Assembly (NCBI GenBank): GCA_022606425.2
Contig: JAHDVF020000067.1
Location: forward strand, 1,116,001 to 1,180,000
From: Lepidostoma basale
Lineage: Eukaryota > Arthropoda > Insecta > Trichoptera > Lepidostomatidae
Length of the DNA: 64,000 nucleotides
Reading direction: 5' to 3'
Position numbers and translations under genes: made by a program. The notes under the pieces were generated by a model. That model was not told the origin of the DNA, searched no databases, and worked only from the letters and a program-made list of their open reading frames with translations. This document shows positions 29,095-40,435 of this stretch, piece by piece (the stretch's first letter is position 1; each line of letters begins with the position of its first letter).

Positions 29095-30310
29095 TAAACT
29101 AACTAACCATCACGCCGTTCCTCGGGAGGGGGAGGCAGATAGAATGAGCCGCTATACTGCTCTATCCTACACTGCTCTACATACTCGTACTTCTCGAACT
29201 TGTTCCATATTTATACGTCGTAACAAGCACGCTCGTCGATCTTCCCGACTTCGAATATGGTCGAGTTTTAGTAATGATTAATTGTGTTTTCCTCGGCATA
29301 TGTCCATCAGCTGTTTGCTATATGCAGACGATGCTGTTTTATTCGCTGACAGCATGGACGATCTACAAGTTCTCGTGTCAAGAATGTACGAAGTATGCAA
29401 TAAGTATGACCTTGAGATGAACGTGTCAAAGTCTAAATTTAAGGTATTTGAAAAAGAATAATGTATGACGGATTATGACATAAATGTGAACCGTGAGAAA
29501 TTAGAGCAAGTTACCGAATTTGTCTACCTGGGAAGCATGTTTATAAGAGATGGGAAAATTGAGAAAGACATCGGAAGAAGGGTTGGAGCTGGAAACAAAA
29601 AATGGTGCACTCAAAGGCATTACCGCAAATAGAAATATATCGACTGAAGCAAAGATGGAAGTGCACAATGGAGTTCTAGTGCCGACCCCTATGTATGGGA
29701 TTGAAGCTTGGAGTTGGCAGAATAAAACTGAAAGTAGGATAAAGGCCGTAGAAATGAGGTCACTAAGAAAAATGTGCGGAAAAACAATGTGATAGAATAT
29801 CTAATGATGAAGTAAGAAAGGAATATAAGGTGGCAGACCAAATTAATCAATTACTGAAAGGCGGCCATGTTCGAAGTAGGAATAATCGACGAGCGTGCAT
29901 GTCACGACGTGAACATATAGAAGAGATGCAAGAGTTGTGTCAGGATAGAACAATGTGGTGATCCATCCTCTCTGCTTACCCCCCCAGTGAAACGGCGTGA
30001 TATTTAGTTAGTTAGTCAGTGTTTTCCTCGGCCATCCTCACCATTTTTTTATTCACACTGGTCATATAAAACTTTTCAACTATTATTATTTCATCAATTC
30101 GTTCCATATACTTATCACCATTTACATCTTAACCATTTAAGTAATCCTTTTTTTAATTTTACTTAAAATGCAATTATCTGCCTAGCAATCCTTTTTTAAT
30201 CCATCGTTCGGTTTTCTATTATTTACAGTTATTCTGTATATTATTCTCAGTGATCTCATTCCTACGATATTTATCCTACTTTCATCATTTTTCTGTCGAT
30301 ATTTTATACG
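29095..30310 (-). pseudogene. LINE-A subfamily copy, antisense, interrupted
   Basis: Antisense terminus at 29097 runs to TTTTCCTCGGC at 29297. The same element continues from 30033 with CATCCTCACCATTTTTTTAT (cf. 45730-45760) and on to MCRITVNNRKPNDGL and KNDESRINIVGMRSLR. The gap is a nested sense LINE-A. Confidence 0.75.
29284..30032 (+). mobile_element. LINE-A subfamily insertion with 14-bp target duplication
   Basis: GTGTTTTCCTCGGC at 29284-29297 is repeated at 30019-30032. The insert (29298-30018) encodes SISCLLYADDAVLFADSMDD, QVLVSRMYEVCNKYDLEMNV, a stop, then TEFVYLGSMFIRDGKIEKDI, then after a frameshift NGALKGITANRNISTEAKME, VHNGVLVPTPMYGIEAWSWQ, followed by a deletion and NQLLKGGHVRSRNNRRACMS. 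It ends in (TTAG)n. The catalytic YADD is intact but the frame is broken several times. Confidence 0.9.
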
Positions 30311-30440
30311 ATCGCAGCGAAATGATGGCTTAACCGATGGCTGTCGAAATAAACAGAAGTGGAAGTAGTTAAATAGCATAATTCTTTTCATTATTATTTA
30401 AAATGAACTTCAATCAAAAGATTTCTGTAAAATAAGTTGA
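30311..30440 (+). repeat. PAL-4 partial arm
   Basis: GATGGCTTAACCGATGGCTG, TCGAAATAAACAGAAGTGGA, AGTAGTTAAATAGCATAATT and TTTAAAATGAACTTCAATCA match the right half of PAL-4 (cf. 41855-41945). Confidence 0.65.
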
Positions 30441-30867
30441 TACCTTTTATAGTTTCAAGAAAAAATCGATAAAAAAAATTTCGTCTGCACGTCGATCTCA
30501 GCTTCTGTACATAGGCAGCAGAATAATAAAATTACTTTGATCTTGTAAAACAAATCTCGGAAAACTACTTTTGAGGCAAATAAATAAGTGAGCTCGCCAT
30601 TTCTAAATCTTGTTTATTCGTTCTTTTTCCTCCCTTACAATTCTCCGCGAGCAGTTCCATTTCATCTCGAAATAGCCCTTATGAAGTGAAGCCGGAATGG
30701 CCCTACAAGCGCCCTATAACCGGGCCTCATAAATAGGAATAAGGAGAATTAGGGGCTGGTCCTTCAGACCGCACAGTGTGTATGAAAGTCAATCAGATGG
30801 GACAATTAAAACAGCACATTAAATATGAATATTTCTACCAACGAAAAAAATTACCAATTCTAAGTTA
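30441..30867. other. Unique intronic segment
   Basis: 30640-30790 is more GC-rich and matches no repeat here. No gene or motif is supported. Confidence 0.4.
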
Positions 30868-30970
30868 ACTAACAAACTAACTAACTCTCTCAAAAGGGTA
30901 GGCCGAAAGAATGGACTGCCAAACTTTTCTTTCCTGATATGTTTCTCTCTCTTTCACAACATTCTAACAA
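30868..30970 (-). pseudogene. LINE-A terminal scrap
   Basis: ACTAACTAACTCTCTCAAAAGGGTAGGCCGAAAGAATGG: antisense tail and terminal codons of LINE-A only. Confidence 0.65.
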
Positions 30971-31109
30971 ATATTATATTAAAATTTATTTTATATCCCT
31001 GCAAAATGCTCCTTTTCATTTATTTATTATTTTTTTACGAGAAAGATAACTTTTTTAGTATAAAAGAATATGACATAAATGGTAGCTCTTCAAAAAGATA
31101 AAAAATTCA

Positions 31110-31230
31110 TAATTGATACGAATGAAAACGTCCGCTTTCTAGAAGTTTCATAAGATTTTATGGGATTGACATGTTTTATCTTACTAAAGCATTATCAAGT
31201 GATGTTAAAGATGATCAAGATAAATAATAA
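31110..31230. repeat. PAL-3 partial copy
   Basis: AACGTCCGCTTTCTAGAAGT, ATGGGATTGACATGTTTTAT and AAAGCATTATCAAG match the left arm of PAL-3. The right arm is missing. Confidence 0.6.
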
Positions 31231-31400
31231 ATTCCTTTCGTGTTACAGACGTAACCTCTCATTAATAAATTAAAGCATTTTATTGCCCACCCTACAACCT
31301 AGAATTGTAAATAAAAATAATAAATTGGATAATTTACAAAGCGCCATTTTTATGAATTGCTCATCTCAAGGGCGCTGTAGAAGATGCTCCGTTTTATCAA
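31231..31400. other. Spacer
   Basis: No recognised element. Confidence 0.35.
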
Positions 31401-31404
31401 CTAG

Positions 31405-31406
<2 letters not shown>

Positions 31407-31437
<31 letters not shown>
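31407..31437 (+). repeat. (AAT)n microsatellite
   Basis: About ten AAT units, at the 3' tail side of the antisense LINE-F copy, so probably the LINE tail. Confidence 0.85.
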
Positions 31438-31438
<1 letters not shown>

Positions 31439-31860
31439 TATATAAACATATTTAGTATGAGGGCTGCACCCGACGAAATCGATCAGCCCTTCCTGTCAGG
31501 AAATGATAATTTGAAAAGGTGCGTTTTGAGTCTCGATCTAAACTCTGATTGATTCTCAATGCACTTAAGGTCTGCTGGAAGACTGTTCCAGGCTGAAGGG
31601 CTGGCTACCGCGAAGGCTCGGTCGCCAAAGTTTGTGCTTGGACAGCGTTTTGGCACAGTCAATCTACCGATCGCAGAAGACTTAGCTGATCGCAATGTAT
31701 ACTGTCTAGCATTCAGGTTCTCGTTGATGCAGAGTTCAGATATATAAGCTGGTGCCATTTCATGCAACGCCTTATAGACCGTCCAGCAGAGCTTGTATTG
31801 TATCCTTTCTGGACATTTCAGCCAGTGGAGCCAGTGGAGCAGTGTACTATGCATTAAAGA
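31438..31860 (-). pseudogene. LINE-F reverse transcriptase C-terminus
   Basis: The frame 31483-31854 is open over 123 codons: LHWLKCPERIQYKLCWTVYK, ALHEMAPAYISELC, LRSAKSSAIGRLTVPKRCPS, FGDRAFAVASPSAWNSLPAD, SEFRSRLKTHLF. This is the conserved C-terminal end of Jockey/CR1-like LINE reverse transcriptases. 5' truncated at about 31860, with no stops in the retained part. Confidence 0.9.
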
Positions 31861-32014
31861 TATTCTTATGTGTTGAGTTAAATTTTGAAAATGTATTTTT
31901 ATTATTTATTAAAATATATAATTAAAAAAATCTTTAGAATTTGAATAAAACGTTTTACATTAACAATAAAAATATGAAAACACAACAATGTTTCGGATCT
32001 TCAGATGTTAGTAT

Positions 32015-32390
32015 ATCTTCTTTTCTTCATCTTTTTCTTCCTCAGCCTATTCCCGTCCACTACTGGACAAAGGCCTGCTCCAATCGCTCCATGTCACTCT
32101 GTCCTGTGCAGACAGCATCCAGGTTATTTCGACGTGTCTGTTCAGATCTTCTTGTCCACTTTTCATCTGAGCTTCTGGCTATGTGACTTGCCCATTGCCA
32201 TTTTAGAGCCGCCACCCGGTGGATGATGTCAGTGACCTATGTTTTTTCTCTCGCCGTATCGTTTCTGACTCTGTCTCTTAGGCTTATTCCTAACATGGCT
32301 CTTTCCATATCTCTTTGGATTACTCGTAATTTTTTGGAACTTTGTTTGGATAATGTAACAGTTCCAAGACCATAAGTACCAACTGTATAT
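32015..32390 (-). pseudogene. LINE-C 3' fragment
   Basis: Antisense of YGLGTVTLSKQSSKKLRVIQ, ISLRDRVRNDTAREKT, WAMGKSHSQKLR and the terminal WTKAC... region with a (GAAAAAGA) tail. Same family as 10645. Confidence 0.8.
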
Positions 32391-32399
32391 AACTAAAAT

Positions 32400-32929
32400 A
32401 TAATTATATTACTAAAATATATACTAAGAAAGGCTCATTTTATGTAGATAAAATATTATGACTAATCACTAAAAATTACGAGGACTAATCCCTGTAACAG
32501 TTATGGTTATAAGAGTTCGTAATGAAATGAATGTTTTAAAAACATGTGCATATTCCACCTTATTCATTAAGTAAACATTGTTTGTGACCACCGTGTATTC
32601 ATCCCCCGTCCCCAGCATGCGTCCTATGATAGTGGGGCCAGCGCCGTGATGGTCTCTGGCTATTTATTATTCGGGATATTCCAGACAGTCTCAGAAAAGC
32701 CGGGTGTTTAGAAAGTTTCTTCGCTTTATTTATGAATTTAATGTTTTTGGGACGATTGAGGTGGCGGCTACACGCCTTACTTTCCTGGGGGTAGGTACTT
32801 GAAGTTACAAAAACTTTTTCCTTGTTATACGAAAGGCCTACATATGTGTTTTCCTTTAAAAACAACAGATTTTATAGTCGGTTTCGTCCAGAGACGTGCA
32901 TGGCACAAAACTGTTAAATGTATATATTT
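32400..32929. other. Unique intronic segment
   Basis: 32590-32870 is GC-richer (GCATGCGTCCTATGATAGTG) with an 88-codon minus frame (32599-32865) lacking any recognisable domain. Considered non-coding. Confidence 0.4.
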
Positions 32930-33098
32930 TTTAAATAATCCATTGTTTGGGCTGAAACACCATGAAACTTCAACATGATTAACTGTTAAATTATAAAACA
33001 CTGTTTACGGAATCACAATTTTTTTTTCACGGCGGCTGCTTCGTCAACCTATTTTATGTTGACATCATCGGGTGTTACAATTTTTTTTAAATTAAATA
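32930..33098 (-). repeat. PAL-2 partial copy cut by a MITE
   Basis: ATCCATTGTTTGGGCTGAAAC, TTAACTGTTAAATTATAAAA, GGCTGCTTCGTCAACC and TTGACATCATCGGGTGTTAC, the antisense PAL-2 order. The copy ends where the TIR element begins. Confidence 0.65.
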
Positions 33099-33405
33099 AA
33101 GGGTGTTTTTTTAGAGGTTTTGTTTTTAAACTGGCAACATTGTTTCTATAGACTATCAAATTGACAGTTTACAGTTGATTTGTAGTCAGTACAGTTTGCC
33201 ATTTTACTCAGTTGCTCGATAAAGTTGTCGAAAATTTCTAAATTTCACGATTGCGCTTTATTCGAGCTAGCCGTTAAGCGCATATGCCCAAAATCATATT
33301 AAACAAAATGACAGAAAATTATCTATTAAATAAAGCCAATATCTTAGACATTAACATTATTTTGATGTGTTTTTTTTATTTGTATACCTCTAAAAAAACA
33401 CCCTT
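33099..33405. mobile_element. TIR MITE, 307 bp
   Basis: Perfect 20-base terminal inverted repeats AAGGGTGTTTTTTTAGAGGT (33099-33118) and the complement (33386-33405). TA lies beside both ends (33097-33098; 33407-33408 with one extra G). No transposase. A Tc1/mariner-type non-autonomous element is likely but not proven. Confidence 0.75.
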
Positions 33406-33408
33406 GTA

Positions 33409-33990
33409 CAGATTGTTATGGATATGTAGAATGTCAAGTGATCGAATCTTGCCATTAGAAAATACGACGAAAAGTTGCAATTAGAAAATACGAAGCTTTA
33501 TATCGTCCTCCCGAAGGGGTAGGTAGAAAGAATGGACCGCTACACTTTAACCAATGCGGCACTTCATCTTTTTCTATGGAGATTCACATAGATTTATACG
33601 TATTTCTAGGAGTGTTTTTTTTTCATTCTCTTCTTTGATTTTGTTGTTTTACAAAACGAAGAATAAATGTCTTATTTCAATAAAATTGTGAGTGTGACAA
33701 AGAAGAACTCATGCCATGATATTAATAAAAGGAATTTCATTCTCTCCGTAGTTTTCTTATATTCCATCTGATTACTTCAAGGCTCCCGCAGCCTCCCAAC
33801 TCTTCGTATTGAATGCACATTGACTTCTAAAATTAATATTCTCCTCCATCCTGTCATCCGCTATAATCTCTACGTGACAAACCATCTTGAATCCCTGTCT
33901 AATCTTTCGCGAGTACATAATAGACCTATGTAGGTCAAATATTTCCGGGAAATTTGAGAGAAAAAAACAAATGAAATTAATGAAACTACA
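33409..33990. other. Intron 2 spacer with SINE-3-like scrap
   Basis: 33508-33580 (CCGAAGGGGTAGGTAGAAAG then ATGCGGCACTTCATC) matches the antisense SINE-3 end at 48075-48140. The rest is unassigned. Confidence 0.45.
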
Positions 33991-33991
33991 A

Positions 33992-34352
33992 ACAAACCAT
34001 CACGCCGTTTCCCCGCAGGGGTAGGCAGAAAGAATGGACCGCCACACTACTCTATCCTGGCAAACCTCTCTAGCTTCCTCCACATTCATACAACGAGTCA
34101 TACACGCACGTCGATTCCTCCGACTTCTAACATGACCAACCTTCAAAATGTTATTAATTTCGTACCCATTTACATCATTAACGTATACTTTCTTAACCAT
34201 TATTTCTCTATCCACGCGTTCCATATGTCCGAACCAACGCAACGATCCTTTCATAATTTTGTTCATAATACCTTCTTCCGCTCTACATTCCTTTCTTATA
34301 TCAGCATTTGAGATTCTGTCGTATATCGTTCTACCACACATACGTCTTAGGG
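33992..34352 (-). pseudogene. LINE-A 3' fragment
   Basis: The frame 34000-34341 is open: MCGRTIYDRISNADIRKECR, SLRWFGHMERVDREIMVKKV, then a deletion that removes RGRPRKTWHDQ, then NNILKVGHVRSRRNRRACMT, VVWRSILSAYPCGETA. The truncated 5' end is at CGTCTTAGGG. Confidence 0.85.
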
Positions 34353-34810
34353 TAAACTAAATGACACTTAATACGTTTATTATTGAATGTTTTAAACATA
34401 TTTCAATATTTATATCAGAACGTAAGGTTCAAAGAGAAAATATTCATTGTAAACATTTTAACAATTTGCCAAAATTTTCAATTAATTTAATTTTTTGAAC
34501 CAAATTTTTACAATAAAATCATATTAAATTTTTCGTTACAGAAAAAACTTAATATCAATTAAGCATGACTCTGAATTTAGAGTTCTCCCTTCTTCCATTC
34601 GTTTTATATATATTCAAACCACATTTTTTTATCGTCGATAAAATTTGAAATAAAGTTTTTAAAATAATACAGAATTAATGAGTTTTTTTTAATGTTGAGG
34701 TGCTTACACTGTGGAATCCCATTGTAATGACCTTGGAATTAAAATAACAATTTTGTTTATAATCTATTATACTTTAATTTATTCCATTTTTAAATAAATA
34801 AAAATATGTA
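34353..34810. other. Intron 2 spacer with REP-I fragment
   Basis: TGCTTACACTGTGGAATCCC (34700) matches REP-I. Otherwise AT-rich. Confidence 0.4.
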
Positions 34811-35602
34811 TTAACCCTTAACGTACCGTGTTCAAAACAAAACGCTCGCTCCCATGTGGTAAATTCAGTTTACCGCTAACTTTATCTAAATATCAAGCAT
34901 ATGACTCGATGAATCAAAATTTAATTTATGTCATCTTGTAGGAATTTCATTAGAAATAGATCGATATCTATAACATACATGGATTATTTGAAAAACATAT
35001 CATTATTAATTTTTTTCTGGAACCATGCGATTTCTGATATGGAATGCGTCACTGCATACGAGCAACTGGACACCAAGTATAAACTTGTCCCGCGCTCGCG
35101 CCGCGGGGCGAGACTTTACGAGATTTTACGTATGATAAAGGCACCTAGGCAAAATGTATAGTACGTTCAAGACAACGAGTACGTATTAATATTTTTCCCT
35201 TTTGGTAAAGTATTAATATTTTCACAGTTCTGATATTATTAAGTTGCGTGCTGCGTTTCCGTCGACAGTCGGTATTATTACGTACCTATGAAAAGGTCAA
35301 ACATATAATTTATAATACGTTCAAAGCAGCGAGTAAGTATTTGTCACTTTTGATAAAGTTGTAAATATTAGCAAAACAAATTCTACCTTAACACGAATGA
35401 AGGTGAGGGCAGTCTTAGAAATTTTTTTTTTTTTGGGATGAAGGAAGTAATTTTTTGCTTTTTTTTTTATTACGAAATATTGAGAACACTTCAATGGAGG
35501 ATTTCAATTTTTTTTATAATATTAGGGTCCATAGGTTTTAAGAAAATCAACTTTAAATTGGCAGTGGAAACTCAATTGACCACATGGCAACGCGACGGTT
35601 AA
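34811..35602 (+). mobile_element. piggyBac-like non-autonomous element, copy 2
   Basis: TTAA (34811-34814) CCCTTAACGTACCGTG at the left, GCAACGCGACGG TTAA (35599-35602) at the right. About 790 bp, colinear with copies 1 and 3, without a transposase. A 77-codon frame inside is not conserved as coding between copies. Confidence 0.85.
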
Positions 35603-36029
35603 TGAGAATCTGATAATTTTGAATTAAAGATTTCAATTTCAGCTCATTTCATAATCAACCAGTGTTTTCAAAGTTCCTTCTGTTAGCCGGGAAAAGAGGC
35701 GGAAGTTTGCAAAAGTTCTGTATTTGAATCATTTATTTACACCCAAATTCATAAACACATTTTGGTTATTAGTTTTTTGTTTTTCTTTCTTCCCAATTTA
35801 GGTCCTGTATAAATATTTTTATAAAGCCCTATTTAACTGATTAAACCTTTTTTTCAATTAAACGCTTTCAACATTTATATGCATATAAAATTATACAATT
35901 GGGGCAAAACGAAATGGGGCAAAGTTCAATTATGTTTTCGTTTTTATTATATGTATATAAGAGTACCTAATCAAACAAATTTTGATTGCCATATTTCATT
36001 AAGTTTTATTCAAATTATTAATGTAACAA
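35603..36029. other. Intron 2 spacer, no recognised element
   Basis: Nothing supported. Confidence 0.4.
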
Positions 36030-36358
36030 TAACCAGAGAGGATGGATCGCCACACTACTCAATACTGATACACCTCTCTACATTCATACAGCAAGTTACA
36101 CACACGTCGATTTTTCCATCCTTTTTAATTTAATTAAGTTATGCCGTGTTTTTCTCAGGGTTCCTCAAGTCGAATCGTCGAAGACGTTTACTTTCTTAAG
36201 AACTATTTCTTCGTCCATGTGTTCCATATTATAACCAAACGAGCGATCATCTATGATGTTGTTCATAATACTTTCATTCGTTCTCAATTCCCTCCTGATA
36301 TATTATCAATCAAAATTCATTCATACATCGTTTTACCAAACCACACATACGTCTAACT
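36030..36358 (-). pseudogene. LINE-A old fragment
   Basis: AGAGAGGATGGATCGCCACA then the antisense of CNLLYECREVYQY, EPxKNTA, MEHMDEE and ERMKVL... to ACCACACATACGTCT. The order is preserved but there are many gaps. Confidence 0.6.
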
Positions 36359-36399
36359 TGTCATGAACAATGATGTACAAGGGGGCAAATACTATTGAC

Positions 36400-36582
36400 T
36401 TTGGAAAGTATCTTGTCTTCCTAATGTCGAACCATCTCTAATGCGTTCCTGGTACTTTGTTGTATTTTTATAATATTTTACCTGTACTTAATAGATGCTT
36501 TAAACATTTTCCTGTTTGTAATGTCTATTGAGTTGATAAACTGATTTGATTTGATTTGATTTGATTTGATTTGATTTGATTT
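36400..36582 (+). mobile_element. LINE-H 3' UTR with (GATTT)n tail
   Basis: TTTGTAATGTCTATTGAGTTG followed by (GATTT)n at 36541-36582. The complement of the same end lies at 54848-54890 next to a LINE-H coding fragment. Confidence 0.6.
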
Positions 36583-36589
36583 GATAATA

Positions 36590-36770
36590 CGAAACTCCAT
36601 ATTAAATAATTAATACGAATGAAAAAGTCAGTTTTCTAGACGTTATATTATATTTTATGGAAATGACTTGTTTTGCCTTTGTATGGTAAGGCATTATCAA
36701 ATGCGATTTTTATCAAATATGATCAATTTTTTTTTATCATTACCATAAAATATAACGAAATTTCTAAAAA
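36590..36770. repeat. PAL-3 copy
   Basis: CTCCATATTAAATAATTAATACG, GTCAGTTTTCTAGACGTTAT, GAAATGACTTGTTTTGCC, GGCATTATCAAATGCG and ACCATAAAATATAACG: both arms present but decayed. Confidence 0.65.
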
Positions 36771-36904
36771 CGGTACTGCTGAAACCAGACGAGCCTTAAA
36801 ATCAACTGTAATCAAATTACATACATATGATAAAGATTTTTTTTCATTATTGACAAAGAACTTATACAATAAATTTCAAATAACAATATTAATAATTAGG
36901 AAGT

Positions 36905-37436
36905 AACCAGCTCTAATGACCTCCCCAGAGAAGTAAGGTCACAGGTGGGTAGGGCTGCAGCGGTTGCAGGCTTCCTGAAAGATGTCATATGAAGAAACAA
37001 GGACACGAGGACTGACAGCAAGGTACGCATCTATAAGACCTGTGTGCGACCAATCCTCACATATGGCATTGAATCGAGGGCAGACACTGTCAAGACAAAG
37101 AGCATGCTCAGGACAACCGAGATGATAATACTCCGCGCAAGACCCTGCGTGATCGAGTTAGGAATACAGCAATCCGAGAAATCTACGAGGTCGAAGATGT
37201 GGTCAGATGGGGACGTCAAAGACGGCGATACTGGCATCAACACGTAGAAAGGATGAGCTCAAATAGGATACCACACATAGCTCTCCATGGAACGCCAAAC
37301 GGACAACGTCGACGCAGAAGACCCCCGAAACGGTGGAGAGAAAGCTGGAGTTCAGCGTCTCAAGAGAACCCGCCTGAAATAACAGACTCCTGAGTCTCCC
37401 AAAAGTGAAGAAGAAGAAGAAGAAGAACATTAATAA
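36905..37436 (+). pseudogene. LINE-D 3' fragment
   Basis: Reads SSNDLPREVRSQVGRAAAVA, GFLKDVI, stop, TDSKVRIYKTCVRPILTYGI, ESRADTVKTKSMLRTTEM, then frameshifted RNTAIREIYEVEDVVRWGRQ, RRRYWHQHVERMSSNRIPHI and PPKRWRESWSS, ending in (GAA)n. Same family as 47637 and 55425. Confidence 0.85.
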
Positions 37437-37439
37437 TTA

Positions 37440-37600
37440 ATACAAATGAAAAACGTATATTTTCATTATATTTTGTGTGAGTGATATGTTTCGTCTGTTT
37501 TAAGCATTATTAAATTAATGATAATGCCGTAGACAGGCCAAACATTTCATTCACATAAAATATGGAGTTTTACTTCTTTGTTCAAGAAACAGTGCTATTA
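37440..37600. repeat. PAL-3 copy
   Basis: GAGTGATATGTTTCGTCTG and ATGCCGTAGACAGGCCAAAC form facing arms, with ATATGGAGTTTTACTTCTTT on the right. Confidence 0.6.
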
Positions 37601-38220
37601 TCCCTTCAAATTTAACTCTTCCCCCGGCAGATACACAGTTTAGGTTTGTCGCTTTAACACATTACTACTGTGGTTAATCCATACCGATATGGTCACGATT
37701 GCGTGTAATTCCCCAACAATGCTAATTGCCGTGTCTCCGAACTAGGCCAAATACTGTCGCGACGTATGGGGATACTTTGCATGAAGGATTCGGCCTGAAT
37801 TCTCTAGGCCGAAGGAGCGGCGGCGCTCCCGGAGCCAATTGATTCCAAAACAAACGATCTTATCTTTACCATACCCAACTTATTGGAATTCATAGTTAGG
37901 GACTCTCCGCGGTGTTCACACATAACGCGACACGATAAGACATCACGCTATTTTAAAAAACGCACCGAAATTTACATGTTATCTTTCAAAGAAACTTTCC
38001 ATTAAAATTTTCGACAAACTCAAGGCATTCACACTGTGCAATTTCATATTTCTTATTAATTAAATCACTGAAATTCCACTTGCAGGTTTTTTTTTCTTGA
38101 CATGTTTCTAAGGTACACCTTCAACATCGTGAGTTCGATGTAAACCTTTATTTAAGTTTATACCGTTCTCCCGATAACGAATGTGTGTAAAACCTTTAAA
38201 AATGTCCAGATAAATAAATT
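37601..38220. other. Unique intronic island
   Basis: 37640-37990 is GC-richer, single-copy within the window and without frames. A candidate regulatory segment by exclusion only. A REP-I block (CAAGGCATTCACACTGTGC) lies at 38020. Confidence 0.35.
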
Positions 38221-38224
38221 TATT

Positions 38225-38345
38225 GTTTCATGAACATACTCTATTATTTTATAAATGGAATGACATGTTTCGCCCTTCTAAGGCATTATTAGAAATAGTG
38301 TCTTTGAGACTAGACATTTGATTATGCCTTAGAAGGGCGAAACAA
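38225..38345. repeat. PAL-3 copy
   Basis: AATGACATGTTTCGCCCTTC, TAAGGCATTATTAG, then TTTGATTATGCCTTAGAAGG, GCGAAACAAGG: facing arms with well-paired stem II (GCCTT...AAGGGC). Confidence 0.7.
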
Positions 38346-38349
38346 GGTT

Positions 38350-38480
38350 CAATTACGGTAATATAACCGGGTGGTGGTCTAGGTGATAGAACGGTTGACA
38401 CGACCAGATTCCTTCTTCATAATAATGAGCTATTTTCTGCTCACATTGAAGATTGTAAAATAAAATTCTAATATCATTAA
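38350..38480 (+). mobile_element. SINE-2 (tRNA-like)
   Basis: GGGTGGTGGTCTAGGTGATAG resembles a tRNA A-box region. The family body CCTTCTTCATAATAATGAGC, TATTTTCTGCTCACATTGAA and GATTGTAAAATAAA recurs at 56250-56400, where the A-box (TGGTGTAGGGG) and the GGGTTCC B-box start are better preserved. Confidence 0.65.
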
Positions 38481-38499
38481 TGTAAATCCTTGATAGTCT

Positions 38500-39118
38500 T
38501 TAAAAAAAAATAAAAAAAACATGTTTCGCCTTGATAACGCGAAAATCATTCAATACATATTTTTTATTACTAGAAAATTATTAGGAATTCATGGATAAGG
38601 GAGATATGCGAGGTCGAGGATACTGGATTTTATCCATTGCGGGTAAATTATTTTTAAGGATTAATTGTATCTCAATAGGGACGAAGATGTAAATTGTTTT
38701 TTTTTTAAACAGAATATGGATGCCGAGGCATTCACAGGACTTATGACCTGTCATTGGTTTTGTTAAGCGATTGCTTTATGTTAACAACATTCGCCATTTC
38801 GCCCTTCTTACGACCATCACGTCTGACAAATTTTTGAAAGATGTATATATGCTACTATGGTGAGACACACTTAACATTTTTTAGGTCAATCTACACTAGC
38901 GCCATCTATTAAGAATATATGGAAGCATATATGTATCTTGTATATGTATCTTTTAAAAAAAATTCAGACGTGGTGGTCGTAAGAAGGGCGGAATGGCGAA
39001 TGTTGTTAACCAATGACAGGTCATAAGTCCTGTAAACCCCCTTAGGCCACCATATTTTGATTTAAAAAAAAACAATTCACATCTTAGTCTCTATTGAGAT
39101 ACAATTAATCCTTAAAGA
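38500..39118. repeat. Two REP-X copies in inverted order
   Basis: 38630-38950 and 38955-39115 repeat CTATTGAGATACAATTAATC-type ends, ACAGGACTTATGACCTGTCA and GGCGAATGTTGTTA in opposite orientations. A PAL-3-like ATGTTTCGCCTTGATAACGC precedes at 38521. Confidence 0.65.
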
Positions 39119-39690
39119 AGAATATGTGTCTGAAAAACTGACAGGGAAACCTCAACTGTCAATCAAACATTTAGCTAAAATGTTGTGTACAGTAAAAGGT
39201 AGATGGGAATGTAGAGCGTAGGGTGCAACAAGAATATGTATTAAAATCAAGTATTCTAAAATCAAGTATAAGTAGTTGTTTCGGTTTGTAGCAAATTTGC
39301 CATACCATGCAATGAAGGGTAAAGTATTTCAAGACATCTACTCATCAAAATAATCAAAATGAGACTTATCGTTTTATCATAATAATCAAAACGAGACTTA
39401 TCGTTTCGAATCTATTTCGCACGGATAACTCACAGCGTATATCCGCCTTTATCAGTGAACAAGTAGCTCGGCTTGTATTATGCATAGCATAGCGACGGAA
39501 GTTTTGGAATATCGGAGGACGCAGGTACTCCGCTCATCTCACCCTTTCTAAAGACTCTCCTCTCTCTAGGCGGTGGCTCCGTAAACGTCTGATGCCATTA
39601 TACGTATTAAGGGCTTTAAATCATAAAGGTTCATCTTACAAAAAGAATAGCCAACTTGAGCAGTTTTTGTTTCATTAAAATTAATGCCAA
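39119..39690. other. Intron 2 spacer, no recognised element
   Basis: ATCAAAATGAGACTTATCGTTT is repeated in tandem near 39350-39410, otherwise nothing recognised. Confidence 0.4.
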
Positions 39691-39692
39691 TA

Positions 39693-39982
39693 CAGTAGAG
39701 TCTCGATTATCCGACCTAAACCGGCCGCGACAAAGTCGGATAAGGGAAAAGGTCGGATAACACAGAAAATGATAAAAACGACATTGAAAATGTGTTTATT
39801 TTATTTGCACACAAAAAACATTTAAACGCACTTACGGCAAAGTAATAAAACATGCGAAAGAGCTACGTAAGCACTGACTGTCGCCTGGCGCGCGAATATA
39901 ATGCGTGCAGTCGGGTAAAGGAAAGGGGCATTGCCCCGGTAGGTCGGATAACTCGGAAGGTCGGAAAACCGAGGCTCTACTG
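39693..39982. mobile_element. pogo/Tigger-type MITE, 290 bp
   Basis: TIRs CAGTAGAGTCTCGATTATCC (39693) and the complement of CCGAGGCTCTACTG (ends 39982), each flanked by TA (39691-39692, 39983-39984). CAGT-start TIRs with TA duplication and internal TCCGAC/GTCGGATAA repeats are typical of the pogo/Tigger group. No transposase. Confidence 0.85.
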
Positions 39983-40044
39983 TACTAGCATTTTATAAAT
40001 CATATTTTTCTTTCCTTCGTGATGAAACGATATATCTAATTTAT

Positions 40045-40432
40045 AATGCGCCGAAAAACTACGAGTGACCCAAAGAGCCATGTTAGGAATAAGCCTAAGA
40101 GATAGAGTCAGAAACGATACGGTGAGAGAAAAAACAATGGTCAATGACATCATCCACTGGGTGGCGACTGTAAAATGACAATGGGCAGGTCACGTAGCCA
40201 GGAGCTCAAATGAAAAATGGACAAGAAGACTGCTGACTTAGAGACCGTGGATGGCAAAGAGAAGTGAATGGCAACCGCAACTTCGGTGGAAGGATGATCT
40301 AAACAGACACGTCAAAATAACCTGGATGCAGTCTGCACAAGACAGAGTGACATGGAAGCGAATGGAGGAGGCCTTTGTCCAGGAGTGGACGGGAATAGGC
40401 TGAGAAAGAAGAAGAAGAACAAGAATGCGCAT
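40045..40432 (+). pseudogene. LINE-C 3' fragment
   Basis: EKLRVTQRAMLGISLRDRVR, NDTVREKTMVNDIIHWVAT, then MGRSRSQELK-type frames and WTRRLL, ending EEAFVQEWTGIG and (GAA)n. Same family as 10645 and 32015, with point stops. Confidence 0.8.
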
Positions 40433-40435
40433 ATA

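Noticed and set aside
33099..33405. LTR or retroviral end
   Set aside because: The perfect 20-bp inverted termini and TA-rich flanks fit a DNA-transposon MITE, not TG...CA direct repeats.
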